64,000 nt of DNA from positions 90,519,378 to 90,583,377 of the forward strand of contig NC_133770.1 of the NCBI RefSeq assembly GCF_003597395.2, given 5' to 3'. Of the stretch, positions 22,888 through 33,151 are shown one piece after another (the stretch's first letter is position 1; each line of letters opens with the position of its first letter). The notes under the pieces were generated by a model. That model did no database searches. It was not told the DNA's origin and saw nothing but the letters and a program-made list of their open reading frames with translations. The position numbers and the translations under genes were made by a program. Source of the stretch: Chelonoidis abingdonii. Taxonomy: Eukaryota > Chordata > Testudines > Testudinidae.

Positions 22888-23478
22888 TGTGACAAAGTTC
22901 CTCCTCTATCTTGGTGGGTCCTGCACTTATTGGCAGATTTGCTCACCTCAGTGATCTCCCCACAGTCTGGATCAACTCCTCCTGGTTTTGATCAGGAGTT
23001 GGGAGTGGGGGGAACCTGGGCCCACCCTCTACTCCGGTTCCAGCTGTCTATAGTGCCTCTTGTAACAGCTGCATGACAGCTACAACTCCCTGGGCTACTT
23101 CCCCATGGCCTCCTCCAAACACCTTCTTTATCTCAACCACAGGACCTCCTCCTGGTGTCTGATAACACTTGTACTCCTAGTCCTCCAGCAGCAACAGCCT
23201 CTCACTCTCAGCTCCTTGTGCCTCTTACTCCAGCTCCCTCACATTGCCACTTCCCCCTTCTGGCTCTCCCATCTGACTGGAGAGAGCTCCTTTTTAACTC
23301 AGGTGCCCTGATTAGCCTGCCTTGATTGGCTGCAGGTGTTCTAATCGCCTGTCTGCCTTAATTGGTTCTAGCAAGTTCCTGATTACTCTAGCGTAGACTC
23401 TGCTCTGGTTCACTCAGGAACAGAAAACTACTCACCCAGTGACCAGTATATTTGCCCTCTACCAGCCTCCTGCAGCCC
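22888..23478 (-). repeat. Family 2 5' LTR, remainder after LINE insertion
   Basis: Ends (minus strand) TTTGTCACA at 22888 and runs back to about 23478, lacking only the first 30 or so bases of the LTR. Those bases are found at 19036-19072. It is followed by primer site and gag, so it is the 5' LTR. Confidence 0.8.
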
Positions 23479-23479
23479 C

Positions 23480-23934
23480 TGCCCGTGGACCCAATCGGCC
23501 CCCTCACCCTTTCTCTGCAAGCTGGCTGAACGATGTGCAGCCGGTTCTGTTCCAAGCCGTGCCATGGAAACATCTGTATACAACTCGTGCTCCACACCCT
23601 TCACTACCTCGCCCTCGCGTCCCGCCCCGATACCAAATGGCGGGAACTCCTGCCACCTCTCGAGGGTGAGAAGCCCCGGTGGGCCAGCTTGTACTCTGCT
23701 CCTGGTCCCAGCCCGCTGGGGTAGTCAGTTTGGCGCTCCTTCATGGGGCCGCGAGCATGGGCGTGTACTTGGGTGGTTCACCCCTGTCCCAACACCTGCC
23801 CTTTCTGTGGCGAGAAGGAGACCTGGGCGCACATTTACTTGGAGTGCGCCAGGTTGCAGCCCCTGTCCGGCTCCTCCAATATTTCTTGCATTTCTGTTGC
23901 ACTTTTCCCCTCACCTTTTTCTCTACAACCACTC
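23480..23934 (+). pseudogene. LINE ORF2 fragment (first half), next to a gap
   Basis: Plus-strand frames show LVLHTLHYLALASRPDTKW, RWASLYS, and CPFCGEKETWAHIYLECARL, a C-x2-C-x7-H-x4-C cluster typical for the C-terminal part of several non-LTR retrotransposon proteins. At least three frames are needed. The last bases before the gap (ctctac..cactc) overlap the first bases of the fragment at 19503 read inversely, so both belong to one LINE copy. Confidence 0.68.
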
Positions 23935-24034
23935 NNNNNNNNNNNNNNNNNNNNNNNNNNNNNNNNNNNNNNNNNNNNNNNNNNNNNNNNNNNNNNNNNN
24001 NNNNNNNNNNNNNNNNNNNNNNNNNNNNNNNNNN
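23935..24034. other. Assembly gap of exactly 100 N
   Basis: Lies between the LINE fragment and the 3' LTR of the family 2 element, at one edge of the inverted block. Probably of unknown true length; the missing reverse transcriptase and RNase H could lie here. Confidence 0.99.
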
Positions 24035-24342
24035 GTTATCAGACACCAGGAGGAAGGTCCTGTGGTGAGGATAAAGAAGGTGTTTGGAGGAGGCCTTGGG
24101 GAAGTAGCCCAGGGAGTTGTAGCTATCACACAGCTGTTACAAAAGGCACTATAGACAGCTGCAAATCTATAGGGCCCTGGGCTGGAATCCGGAGTAGAGG
24201 GCGGGCCTGGGTTCCCCCCAAACCTCCCAACTCCTGATCAGACACAGGAGGAGCTGATCCAGACTGTGAGGGAGATCACTGAGCTGAGCAAATCTGCCAA
24301 TAAGCACAGGACCCACCAAGGTAGAGGAGGAACTTTGTCACA
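24035..24342 (+). repeat. Family 2 3' LTR, 3' half
   Basis: Starts after the gap within the LTR ('gttatcagacaccaggagg') and ends TTTGTCACA at 24342, followed by the duplication CTAT. Colinear with 31355-31664. Confidence 0.85.
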
Positions 24343-24346
24343 CTAT

Positions 24347-25256
24347 GTATAATTCAATATCAATATTCCTGATGCCTAAATATCATAACATTCTGTAGCA
24401 GCTTTTTTTTTCCTCCTGTTACTCTGTCTTGCACATTGTGTTTGAAACATTTAGGAGGAAATGCTTTGCATTTTGCTCAACCCTACAATCTGAAAGTTCA
24501 GAAGATAAGGAACACTTTTCTGCATAAATAAATTATGGTGAAATGTATTTAAAAATTCTTTGAACTTTGAGACTACTAGGGTATGTAAAATGAGTACAGT
24601 TTTATTTGAAATAACATGCAATATATTTGTGCAAAGTTATAGCAATCTGATACAAATCCTTTGTTTCATGTTTGTGGACCCCAGATCCTGCATGGAATGT
24701 CATAAATCCACACAATGGGCCAAATACTTCTGTTAAATGAATGTGACCACTCTGACTTCAAAGGAATTGTATGAATGTAACAGAGAAGAATTTGGCCCAA
24801 TATCCCTTAGAGCCAATTTCTGCATTTGATTTAGCTTAAAAGTTTTATAAACTCATACATCTAAACATTCCCTTTGGTTACATGTCCCAGGACTCCCATG
24901 CACATAAATTAATATTTCCAATGTCAAATGTAATTTATTCTCCCAAATAATAGGCTCTAAATCTCTGCCCTTCCAGCTGACAGCATATGGCTAATTTTAA
25001 TTATTTGGCAAATGATGTGAAATGTTGATAGCTATGGCCCCTTCTGGAGTTTCATCAGTGCAAACATGCTATAGATGCTATGGTGAGTCATGCTATTTTG
25101 AAGGTTGGCTGAATGCAGTGGGTTATTAAGTTAGGTGCAGTCAGCCCGCTGTAAGCTTAACTCAGGGCTTTCCATTTTTCATATTATGGACCATACCTTA
25201 ATAGGCAGATTGGGTTAGACTTGCAGCTGCCTTGTTCTTTACCTAGTCATTTATAC
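24347..25256. other. Unannotated stretch, no gene recognised
   Basis: AT-rich; no signal recognised. Confidence 0.5.
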
Positions 25257-25257
25257 C

Positions 25258-25335
25258 TGTTGACAGACCCAGGCCAGTGGGGTACAGGAGTCTGGTAGAG
25301 GGCAAATATACTGGTCACTGGATGAATAGTTCTGG
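25258..25335 (+). repeat. Family 2 solo LTR, first piece
   Basis: TGACAGACCCAGGCCAGT and the following 'ggtagagggcaaatatac' match the LTR start. The LTR resumes at 31142, so a CR1 has split it. CTGT at 25257-25260 matches CTGT at 31665-31668, the outer target duplication, if the LTR start lost two bases. Confidence 0.75.
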
Positions 25336-25393
25336 TGCCTGTTTGGGGTTTGTTTTGTGTTTCTTGGACTAGTAGGTTTTAGGTGGGAAGGCT

Positions 25394-25627
25394 ATGACCG
25401 ATACAGAGGCAGCCGTGAAAGACACAATGAGGATGACTGGATGTGGAAGCTGCGGCATGAACATGCTCCTAGAGGGGATACCTGAAAAGGGTTTTGTCTG
25501 CATGAAGTGCCGCCTGATAGAAGAAAAGATCCAAGGACTGGAGATGCAGGTGGAAAGTCTGGTCGAGTTTAGAAGGGGGTTTGAGCAGATGATGGAGCAA
25601 AGACATGAGGAGGCTGAAGGGATATGA
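25394..25627 (+). pseudogene. CR1 ORF1, N-terminal zinc finger and coiled coil
   Basis: The frame opens MTDTEAAVKD and has CGSCGMN and VCMKC, two C-x2-C pairs 20 or so residues apart, like the PHD-like/zinc finger of CR1 ORF1 proteins. A charged helical stretch (LIEEKIQGLEMQVESLVEF) follows, which looks like a coiled coil. ORF1 proteins bind the element RNA. The frame stops at 25627, long before the esterase part, so the gene is truncated by mutation. Confidence 0.72.
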
Positions 25628-26219
25628 GTCTCTTAGACTTGCAGATTGGAGACAAGAACCTATAAGCATTCGTGAGGGAGAGACGTTGCGGGTGTAGGAA
25701 GAGTGAGGAGCAGTGGATAGCATGGCTGACTTAAGAGATATGCTTAGGCAGAGAAAAGACGGGCCAGGTGAGGAGAAATAGAACTCAAGAACTAGTTTGC
25801 AAGAGTTGGAAATGAAGTATAGGGGCACATTGGCAGTGTGGTCGCTGAAGGAAGAGGGTCAGAGGAAAAAGAGAAGGCTGCTAGTGCTAACTGAAGATGG
25901 GGAGATTGTCAATGGAGCAACACCAATATGAGCCCCAGGCAGGACTGCAAGGGTGAAGGAGGAATCAAGAGGACTTGCAGCCAGTGGCGTGCAGGGATTC
26001 AGACCTTGAGTCACATCTGTCACCTTAGGTAAAATGGTCTATGTCTACCGTTGATCTGTTGATTTGACTCCTTACTTGAGTTAACGATAGTAACAGGTGT
26101 TTGTCTCTTTATACTAGTTATCTGTATTCCAGAACAGAAGGGGTGTGGCTGTCTTCCGGGTGCTAAGATATGGGATGTGGACCTGAGAGCTTGAATAATG
26201 GACCTATTACTGGAGCGGG

Positions 26220-26600
26220 GTAAAGTAGCACAATTGTATTGTCCTTCAGCTGGGAACAAATGATTACGGCTAGATTCTCGCTGGAACGTATCAAGGGAGA
26301 CTATGCCAGTTCTAGGGGAAACGTCTTAAGGAAATCGAGGCTCAGGTGATCTTAGTGGGATTTCTGCAGGTTCCCTAGATGAAGGGCAAACAAAGGTGCG
26401 ACAAGTTCACCACTGACGATCAAACGAGCATGGCTCAGGCAGTGGTGCTATAAAGGCAAGGCTTTGGATGTTACACCACTGGAACATTTATGGACACGAT
26501 TGACTTGTTCTCTATTCTGGGATGGACTTTCACCTGAGTAAGGAGGGAAATTAGATCTTCTTGGATGGATGGGCTCTCCCTCTGATTAGGAGAGAGTTTA
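26220..26600 (+). pseudogene. CR1 ORF1 esterase-like region, decayed
   Basis: Frames around 26230-26330 read SAGNK and LRLDSRWN, a degraded version of the SGNH-esterase segment of CR1 ORF1 (compare minus 38250-38612). 'gatggactttcacctgagtaa' near 26521 resembles the D-x-x-H segment of the family. Many stops. Confidence 0.45.
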
Positions 26601-26649
26601 ACTGAGTGTTAATTCTGGGGTGGAGATGGTTGGGAGATGTCCAGGTGTT

Positions 26650-28440
26650 TGAGATCTCTCATTGGCTCCGTGGAATTAACTTCGTTTTGAGATTGGGAAG
26701 GATAATAATAAGTAATGATGGGGAATACATGCCGTGGACAGAAGAATACATTATTAGGAGCGATAGGGTATTGTAGATTTACCAGTCTATTTAACGTTGA
26801 TGCTTGGTGTTATAATGTCTATTGCCTTAACGGGGTAAAATGTTCAGTGAAGTCAAATGCAAATAATTAAGATGTTTCTGTACACTATATTGTTTTAATG
26901 TGTCGAGGATCCTAGTGGAACGAAATTGTAGAACTAGATGCTACTTTTGGGCAGTGAAGTGAAACTCGGTATAGTTATAGGGATAAACAGAAACACAGTG
27001 GATATTGATTCTTGACGTGAGTACATGGTTTTGAAGGGTATATGCTGTTTAGGAATAGGTACAGAAATAAAGCAAATAGTGGTTGTATGTTAGGCATTAT
27101 TGGGTTAATTGTTATGAGGTTAACTGTTATAGAAGATATATTGTAAGTGTTTTAGTTTGGTAAAGGGATAAGACAGCAGTCTGTCTGGGCAAAAACACAC
27201 TGGGAAGAAAGATTCTAGTAGCCCTCTCCTGAGATGACGCGCTTGGGAATGTGGCTACAGACCGACAGGGATCTGATTGATATGATTGAGACCCGCTTTA
27301 TGTTTTTATATGAATTGTATAACATCTAATGGAGAATTGTGATGATCAATTGGGAGACTTTTAACTTCCCAGTTATATAGACTGATATGGACAAGTGCGA
27401 GTAAGAATATATTAGGGCTGAGATTTTTTTTTTTTGTTCTTTCTGGATGTGATTTAGGATGGATTTTTCACAAATTTTTGTAGTTGATAGAACCAGCTAT
27501 GCGGGGATCCATTTTATTGATTTGGTTTTTTGGTGTAGTAGTGAGGAGCTCAATAGAAGAATGGTTTTATGGAGGACATACGCTTGGTCAGTGATCATAA
27601 TTATTCAGTTCAAACTAGATGGAAGGATAAATTAATTATAGATCTGTGGGATCTACAGTTTGATCTGTCAACAGGCTAACTTAAAGAAGAAGTTGTTTAG
27701 GGAAAGGTGTGATTGGACTGAAGAACTATGTGGATCTAGCATGCGGAGAGGCCTGGAATACTTATCTGATAGCTGGCAGAAACGTAAATCAGAAGCCTGC
27801 TATCCAAGAAAGGGGATAAAACCATAGGCAGGAAGTTGTAGATCTCAATGCTGGATGAGCAATTGCATCTCAGAGATGGTGATTGAAGAGAGCAAAAAGC
27901 CTACAAGGATTGTTGTGAAAGAGGATGGGATTAGCAAGGAAAAGACTGACCTTAGTGAGGTCAAACATGGCTAGGGATATAGTGAAGAGAGTCTAAAAGC
28001 CATTAGAGTTGGACCTTGGCCAAAAGGAATTAAAACCTAATAGAAAGGTTCTATAGCCATAATAAATAAAGAAGAAAACAAAGAAAAAGAGTAGGACCAC
28101 TAAACACTTGAGATGAAATGGAGGGAAGTTAGATATACCTAGGCATGGCCCAATATCTAATAAATACTGTTGGTCCTTCAGTCCTTTGCAATAAGGCTAA
28201 TAGAGTGACCTGTTTATGGGATTAATGGAAAGGATGATCAGATTATGGAATGAGGATAGGGAGGTAGAATATTACACTCTGAAGGTAGAAGTCCACACTT
28301 GAACAGTCTTATAGGTATCCTATATATGTGGTAGGGTCCTTCATGATAGATCTTCATCCAAGTATAGTATTAAATGTGATACTCTGGCACAGTGAAACTT
28401 GTCAAAGCCCATTTAGCAAGAATTTTTATATTTTATTCGG
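26650..28440 (+). pseudogene. CR1 ORF2 endonuclease and linker, heavily decayed
   Basis: Linker text such as LKKKLFRERCDWTEEL (about 27680-27730) and EYYTLKVE (about 28268-28295), then an IDLHP-like segment near 28350, follows the CR1 region between endonuclease and reverse transcriptase. Insertions and deletions are far more frequent than in the two minus-strand CR1 copies of this window. No frame stays open for 60 codons. Confidence 0.55.
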
Positions 28441-28941
28441 TAACTCAGGGTTGTACCGTACGATCTTTGGACATTGCTAACTATATGTTCGTTATCGTTT
28501 CGAATGGAAAAATGTGTTATCACGAGTACTTAGTCGTCTGTTGGTGACATCTGTAGTATGTAAGCGTCTTGGAAAAAATTTGTGAAGGACGAATAGTAGT
28601 TCAAGGAACATTGTTACGTGCCGTGCAGTGCTCTGCAAGGACGAGGCCGCACATCACACAGTTGAGTTATCTTCTTTGGCCTTTAATGAAGGTAAGTGAA
28701 CACCTCGCACAGAACGGGGACCCTGGCGTTGGCTGTCAGGACTTAGGCGGGAGAACCCAGCACCGAGCTCCACTGGTCCGGGTCGGGAAGTCTCCAAATA
28801 GGGGATCCGGGAGCATACTATCGCTAGTATATTATATCAAATAGCAAGCTCATTACATATTGTAAATAGGGACTTTCCTGTTATCAGGCTATGTCCGCTT
28901 TTGGCTTGTCCTAGTGACCATATACAACTATGTGTTTTCTA

Positions 28942-28970
28942 ACCAAGTTATATAGTAGTTATAACTTGGT
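28942..28970. repeat. Perfect 11-bp hairpin
   Basis: ACCAAGTTATA at 28942-28952 pairs exactly with TATAACTTGGT at 28960-28970 across a 7-base loop. It lies in the anomalous tract, so it may not be real. Confidence 0.6.
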
Positions 28971-29523
28971 CGTATCGCTGTGTCCTTACTAGATGGACCG
29001 GTTGATTTCCACTTAGTCAACAGGGGTCTTTCACAAGGCCGGTTTGTGCCTGAGTAATCAGATCGGGAGAGTACATATATGTGACCGCGCTGTAGCTATC
29101 TGTCTCTGTTGTGTCGATTCTTTTAATTTTATTTTTTCACGGTGTCTTTTTCTTTTGCTCGTGTAGTTCCTCTCATCATTGTTGATCATTCGTATTTTGA
29201 AATTGGTATATTTTGTTGGACAATTACAAAACGGATGGTTTACAAAAGGTGATCGGTTGTCACACCAACGTTTTTTGTTTGTTCTTCTTTTATGTTCTTT
29301 TTTTTGTTTTGTTTTTTGTTTCTGACCGGAGCGCGCGGCGGGAGAAAGGTGACAGAGGAGGGAGACAGAGGAAGGAGGAAGCGAATGATACCCTCTCGAG
29401 GTCAGGAAGCATGGGACCGGTCACAGGGGGAAGTATAGTGAAAGGGAAAAGAGGGGGTTCAATATGAAATTGAAAAGGTGGATCAAGGAACTGGTTAAGG
29501 GGAGACTACAACGGGTTTGTACT

Positions 29524-29545
29524 GAAGGAATGAACTTTTTTTTTT

Positions 29546-29583
<38 letters not shown>

Positions 29584-29696
29584 TTTTTTTGTTTTTCGTT
29601 TTCGTTTTTGATGGGTTTATTTTGTTTTTTTTTTTTTGTTTTTTTTTTTTTTTTTTTTTTTGTTGATTTCTTTGCCGGTTTTTTTTTTTTTTTGGT
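29524..29696. repeat. Poly-T low-complexity tract
   Basis: Long T runs broken by single G or C, over about 170 bases, without the flanks of a retroposed poly-A tail. Confidence 0.9.
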
Positions 29697-30659
29697 CAGG
29701 CGGTGTTAAGGTAGGGGTCGAGATTGTGCCGTTCAGGGATGCAGTGTGGACCAATTGTCTTGGGTGAACCCGGTGTGGAGTGACGGACCGGGGCAATTTT
29801 TTTTTATCAAAAGGGGGTAGTTTTTTGGGCGAAATGTTATTCATAGGGCAGAGGAGAGCAAGCTGGGGGGGAGGTGCTAACTGAGAAGGACTTCGGGAAG
29901 AGCAGACAGGGAAGAGCCGGTACGTGAACGGGATATACTGGAGAAGAGGATGTTTTTAGATAAAGTGGATAGATGGGAAATAAGGGCATAGGTACTCGTT
30001 TTCAGGGAGGGAAGGATAGGTAGAAGCAATGGTGTGATTGTGGAAGTTGGTGGACGACAGCAGTTTGGGAAGCAACAGAGTGTAGGAGAAGGACGGGAGG
30101 ATGGGGGTGGAGACGCACAGGAGACTAGGAGCCGCCAATGGGAGAAGGGGGGAAAAGCGAAGGAGGGGGGAGAGGCACGACAAGGCGATGGGAGGCCAGC
30201 AACAAGAAGGAGAGGGGGAGGACCCGTGAGAGAAGGCACGGGGAGACCAGGGGGAACGACGGGGGCAGGGCGGGGCGCGCAGGGGGAAAGGACGGAAAGC
30301 AAACGGGAACAGGGCAGAGACGGGCGACGAGGATCGAGCCAGAAGGGAAAACCGGCGAGAAAGGAGACGCCAACGCGGGGGCTGGGGAGCCGAGACCAAA
30401 AAGAAGGTGCGGGGGGAGAGGCTGGCCGCGGTAAGAAGACCTGTCCACCTCGCGCGATCAGGGGATGAATAGGAGGCGAGGAGAAAGATAAGCGAGTACC
30501 CAAGGTAGACACAAGAAACAAAGGGATAAAACTGGAACGACTAGGAAGTGCGTAAGATTGGAAAGGATAGACGAGGTTGGTTAACCAGTAGAGGAGTGAA
30601 GTTGGAACAGCCGTCCAAGGGGAGTGTGGGGCGCAAAAGACATATCTGGCTTAAGAGCT

Positions 30660-31141
30660 AAGCTTGATAGTTATGGAGAGGGATGATATGGGAAGCTTCA
30701 TTTGACAACTGATCTTTGATTATCAGCAGGTTAATTAATGCCAGTGGTCTGGTGATGGGTATGTATTAGATGGGCATGGATCTGCAGGTTAACTGCAGAG
30801 AAATGCTTCTCTGAGTGCTGGCTGGTGAGTCTTGCCATCAGTGCTGCCAGGGTTTAAACTGATCGCATTACTGGGCAGGAAGGACTCTTCCCTGGGGCAG
30901 GATTGCAGAGGACCCTGGAGGTTTTCGCCTTCCGTCTGCAGCATGTGGGCATGGGTCACTTGGTGGTGATCTCTGCAGTGAGGTCTGCAAACCACAATTG
31001 AAGACTGCAATAACTCAGACACATAGGTTAGGAGTTTGTTATAGATGAGGGATGGGTAGGATTCTGTGGCCTGCTTTGTGCAGGAGGTCAGACTAGATGA
31101 TCATATTGGTCTCTTCTGACCTTAAAGTCTATGAGTCTATG
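30660..31141 (+). repeat. CR1 3' UTR with terminal 8-bp repeats
   Basis: 'ttgacaactgatctttgatt', 'cttttcgccttccgtctgcag'-like text and 'aggtcagactagatgatcat' followed by AGTCTATG repeated twice. This is the recognition tail used by the CR1 reverse transcriptase. Confidence 0.85.
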
Positions 31142-31664
31142 AGAGTAGGGGCTGTACTAGAGTAATCAGGAACCTGCTAGAACCAATTAAGGCAGACAGG
31201 CTGATTAGAACACCTGCAGCCAATCAAGGCAGGCTAATCAGGGCACCTGGCTTTAAAAAGGAGCTCACTTTAGTTTGTGGTGTGTGTGATGAGCTGGGAG
31301 CAAAAGGTGCAAGGAGCTGAGAGTGAGTGCTGTTGGAGGATTGAGGCTTACAAGCGTTATCCAACACCAGGAGAAAGGTCCTGTGGTGAGGATAAAGAAG
31401 GTGTTTTGGAGGAGGCTATGGGGGAGTAGCCCAGGGAGTTGTAGCTGTTATGCAGCTGTTACAGGAGGCATTACAGACAGCTGCAATCCACAGGCTCCTG
31501 GGCTGGAACCTGGAGTCGAGGGCGGGCCTGGGTTCCCCCCAAACCTCCCAACTCCTGAGGAGTTGACCCAGATTGTGGGTTCCACCAGAATGGAAGATCT
31601 CTGAGATGAGCAAATCCACCAATAAGCGCAGGACCTACCAAGCCAGAGGAGGAACTTTGTCACA
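31142..31664 (+). repeat. Family 2 solo LTR, second piece
   Basis: Continues the LTR interrupted at 25335 with 'ggggctgtactagagtaatc' and ends TTTGTCACA at 31664. About 30 bases between the pieces are missing. A TATA-like 'ctttaaaaagg' sits at about 31251. Confidence 0.8.
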
Positions 31665-31800
31665 CTGTGGAATATGGATTAAAACATGACCTATAGCAGA
31701 ACTCTCCCCTCACTTACACCTGTGTTAGCATTTTATACCCACTTTGCACAGGTATATATGACTACACAAGTCATTAGGGAATCAAGGCCATTGTCTATAG

Positions 31801-33024
31801 TGTGATGGGTTGGACCCCTCACACACACCCCCCCAACCTGGGATGCCACCTGGTGTCCTGGGGTTTCACTGAACCCACCTGCTCCATTTGCCTGGGCTTC
31901 CTCTCCCTGTTTTGCTGAAGCAGGCTCTCCAGCCTCTGGCAGCACACACACACATAGGGACGCACCAGCTATAGAATCACACAGCATCTGCAAGCAGCTC
32001 TCTATGGGAAGATTCAGCTAGGAAATTGCCCAGCACTCATGTGCACGCCCAATTTGGGGAGTAAAACCAACATAATATTGTCTTGTGCTGTATAGAAAAG
32101 TCTGCACAGCACAAGCTTATAAAAATATGCCCTCTTCCTCATTGTGGAGAGAGAGATGCGCACCTTCTCCCCTCCCACCCTTCAGATATGAATTGCACAA
32201 ACTAGGTTATAAACAAGAAATAAATTTCTTAACTATAAAAGGTAAATTTTAAGTGATTATAAGGGATAGCAAACAGAACAAAGCAGATTACTAAGCAAAT
32301 AAAACAGCATACTAAGCTTAAGATCTTAAACGGGTTACAAGTAGTCATTTCTCACCCCAAAATGTCGATTTTTGGGCAGGTTGCAGAAATTCTTGAAGGT
32401 TAGCTACCCTGCTTGCAGCTTAAATCTTCAGATATTTTATTCACAGACCAAATCCCTTTTCCAGCCTGGGTTCAGTACTCCTCACCCTTTCCCGTTGTCC
32501 TTGTTTCTTAGGTGTTTTCAGCAATCATCCTGGGAGGGATTCAGTGAAGAGTGGAGCAAGATCAACTTACTCTCCAGCCTTAAATAAGATTTACATAAAG
32601 TGGGAATCTTTTGTTTCCCAGGCTTGATCTCCCCCTCCTTTTAGTGGAAAATTACTAGAACTCCAAGGTGGTGTTTAGTAACAGGACCATCTGACCTAGT
32701 AGTGTCACAGCAACGTCCCAGGATGCCTCTCAGGAAGGAGAGAATATCTTCAAAGTCTTATTGTTTCTTCCTAATGGCCCATCCAGACTGATGGCATGTG
32801 GTGGGTGTCTCCCAAGTACGCACACAGTTGTATTTGTTACATAGTCAGTATTCCTAACATTAGATACAGAAATGATACATGCATACAAATTGCATAATCA
32901 CATTCAGTAAAATATAACCTTTGCAATGAAACCTTACAAGTCCCATCTTGCATAAAACATATCTGTTATGCCATATCCATATCATAAGCATATTTCCATA
33001 AAAAATATGGGGTGCAATGTCATA
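31801..33024 (-). mobile_element. Solo LTR, 1.2 kb, probably of an endogenous retrovirus
   Basis: Plus-strand ends are TGTGATGGGT and AATGTCATA, with a perfect 5-bp duplication TATAG (31796-31800 and 33025-33029). It is unrelated to LTR families 1 and 2. Orientation is inferred: read on the minus strand it opens TATGACATTGCACCCC and ends in CCATCACA. No internal region or gene remains, as after LTR-LTR recombination. Confidence 0.78.
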
Positions 33025-33036
33025 TATAGTATTTAA

Positions 33037-33151
33037 GATTTGATTCTAATTTTACTTACCTATACACCTGCTAGAATCAGCAGTAACTCCTCTGATGTCA
33101 GTGGAGTTGTTACACCAATATGCAGCTGATGTGAGATCAGAATCAGACCTT
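33037..33151. repeat. Palindromic MITE
   Basis: Left 'tgattctaattttacttac' and right 'gtgagatcagaatcaga' are inverse copies with some mismatches, and the centre 'agtaactcc...ggagttgtta' folds on itself. Same type as 7763-7868. Confidence 0.6.

Larger units (their letters stand above)
19036..24342 (+). mobile_element. Gmr1-like Ty3/Gypsy element, family 2, with an inverted inner block
   Basis: Outer ends are a family 2 LTR start (TGTGACAGACCC at 19036) and a family 2 LTR end (TTTGTCACA at 24342), both plus-sense. They are flanked by the same 4-bp duplication CTAT (19032-19035 and 24343-24346), so this is one insertion. Everything from about 19504 to 23934 is in the opposite orientation: LTR remainder, primer site, gag, zinc knuckle, protease and integrase all lie on the minus strand. 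Flipping that block restores the expected order and joins two halves of a LINE that had inserted in the 5' LTR. Reverse transcriptase and RNase H are missing. Confidence 0.82.
28440..30640. other. Anomalous tract within CR1: T runs, purine-rich block, no RT motif
   Basis: Where the CR1 reverse transcriptase is expected, the sequence turns to a CpG-bearing random-like part (28440-29200), poly-T runs with scattered G (29520-29690), and a G/A-rich block (about 30030-30480). The long minus frame 29877-30521 (214 codons, rich in P, S and L) is a by-product of the purine-rich strand. I read this as unreliable consensus or gap filling; a true insertion is possible. Confidence 0.5.
25336..31141 (+). 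mobile_element. Long CR1 LINE inserted in a family 2 LTR
   Basis: Begins with a CR1-type 5' leader ('gtgcctgtttggggtttg'), followed by ORF1 with zinc finger, an esterase-like region, and the endonuclease-to-reverse transcriptase linker. It ends in a CR1 3' UTR closing with two copies of the 8-mer AGTCTATG (about 31125-31141). At 5.8 kb it is near the full length of the family. The stretch 28440-30640, where the reverse transcriptase should be, is not recognisable (see its own entry). Its 3' end joins the second LTR piece directly. Confidence 0.8.

Noticed and set aside
25394..25627. Zinc-finger open frame as a host gene
   Set aside because: Position, leader and downstream text identify it as CR1 ORF1.
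29877..30521. Longest open frame of the window, 214 codons on the minus strand, rich in P, S and L
   Set aside because: It lies in a G/A-rich low-complexity tract. Overlapping frames on both strands stay open for the same compositional reason, and no domain is visible.
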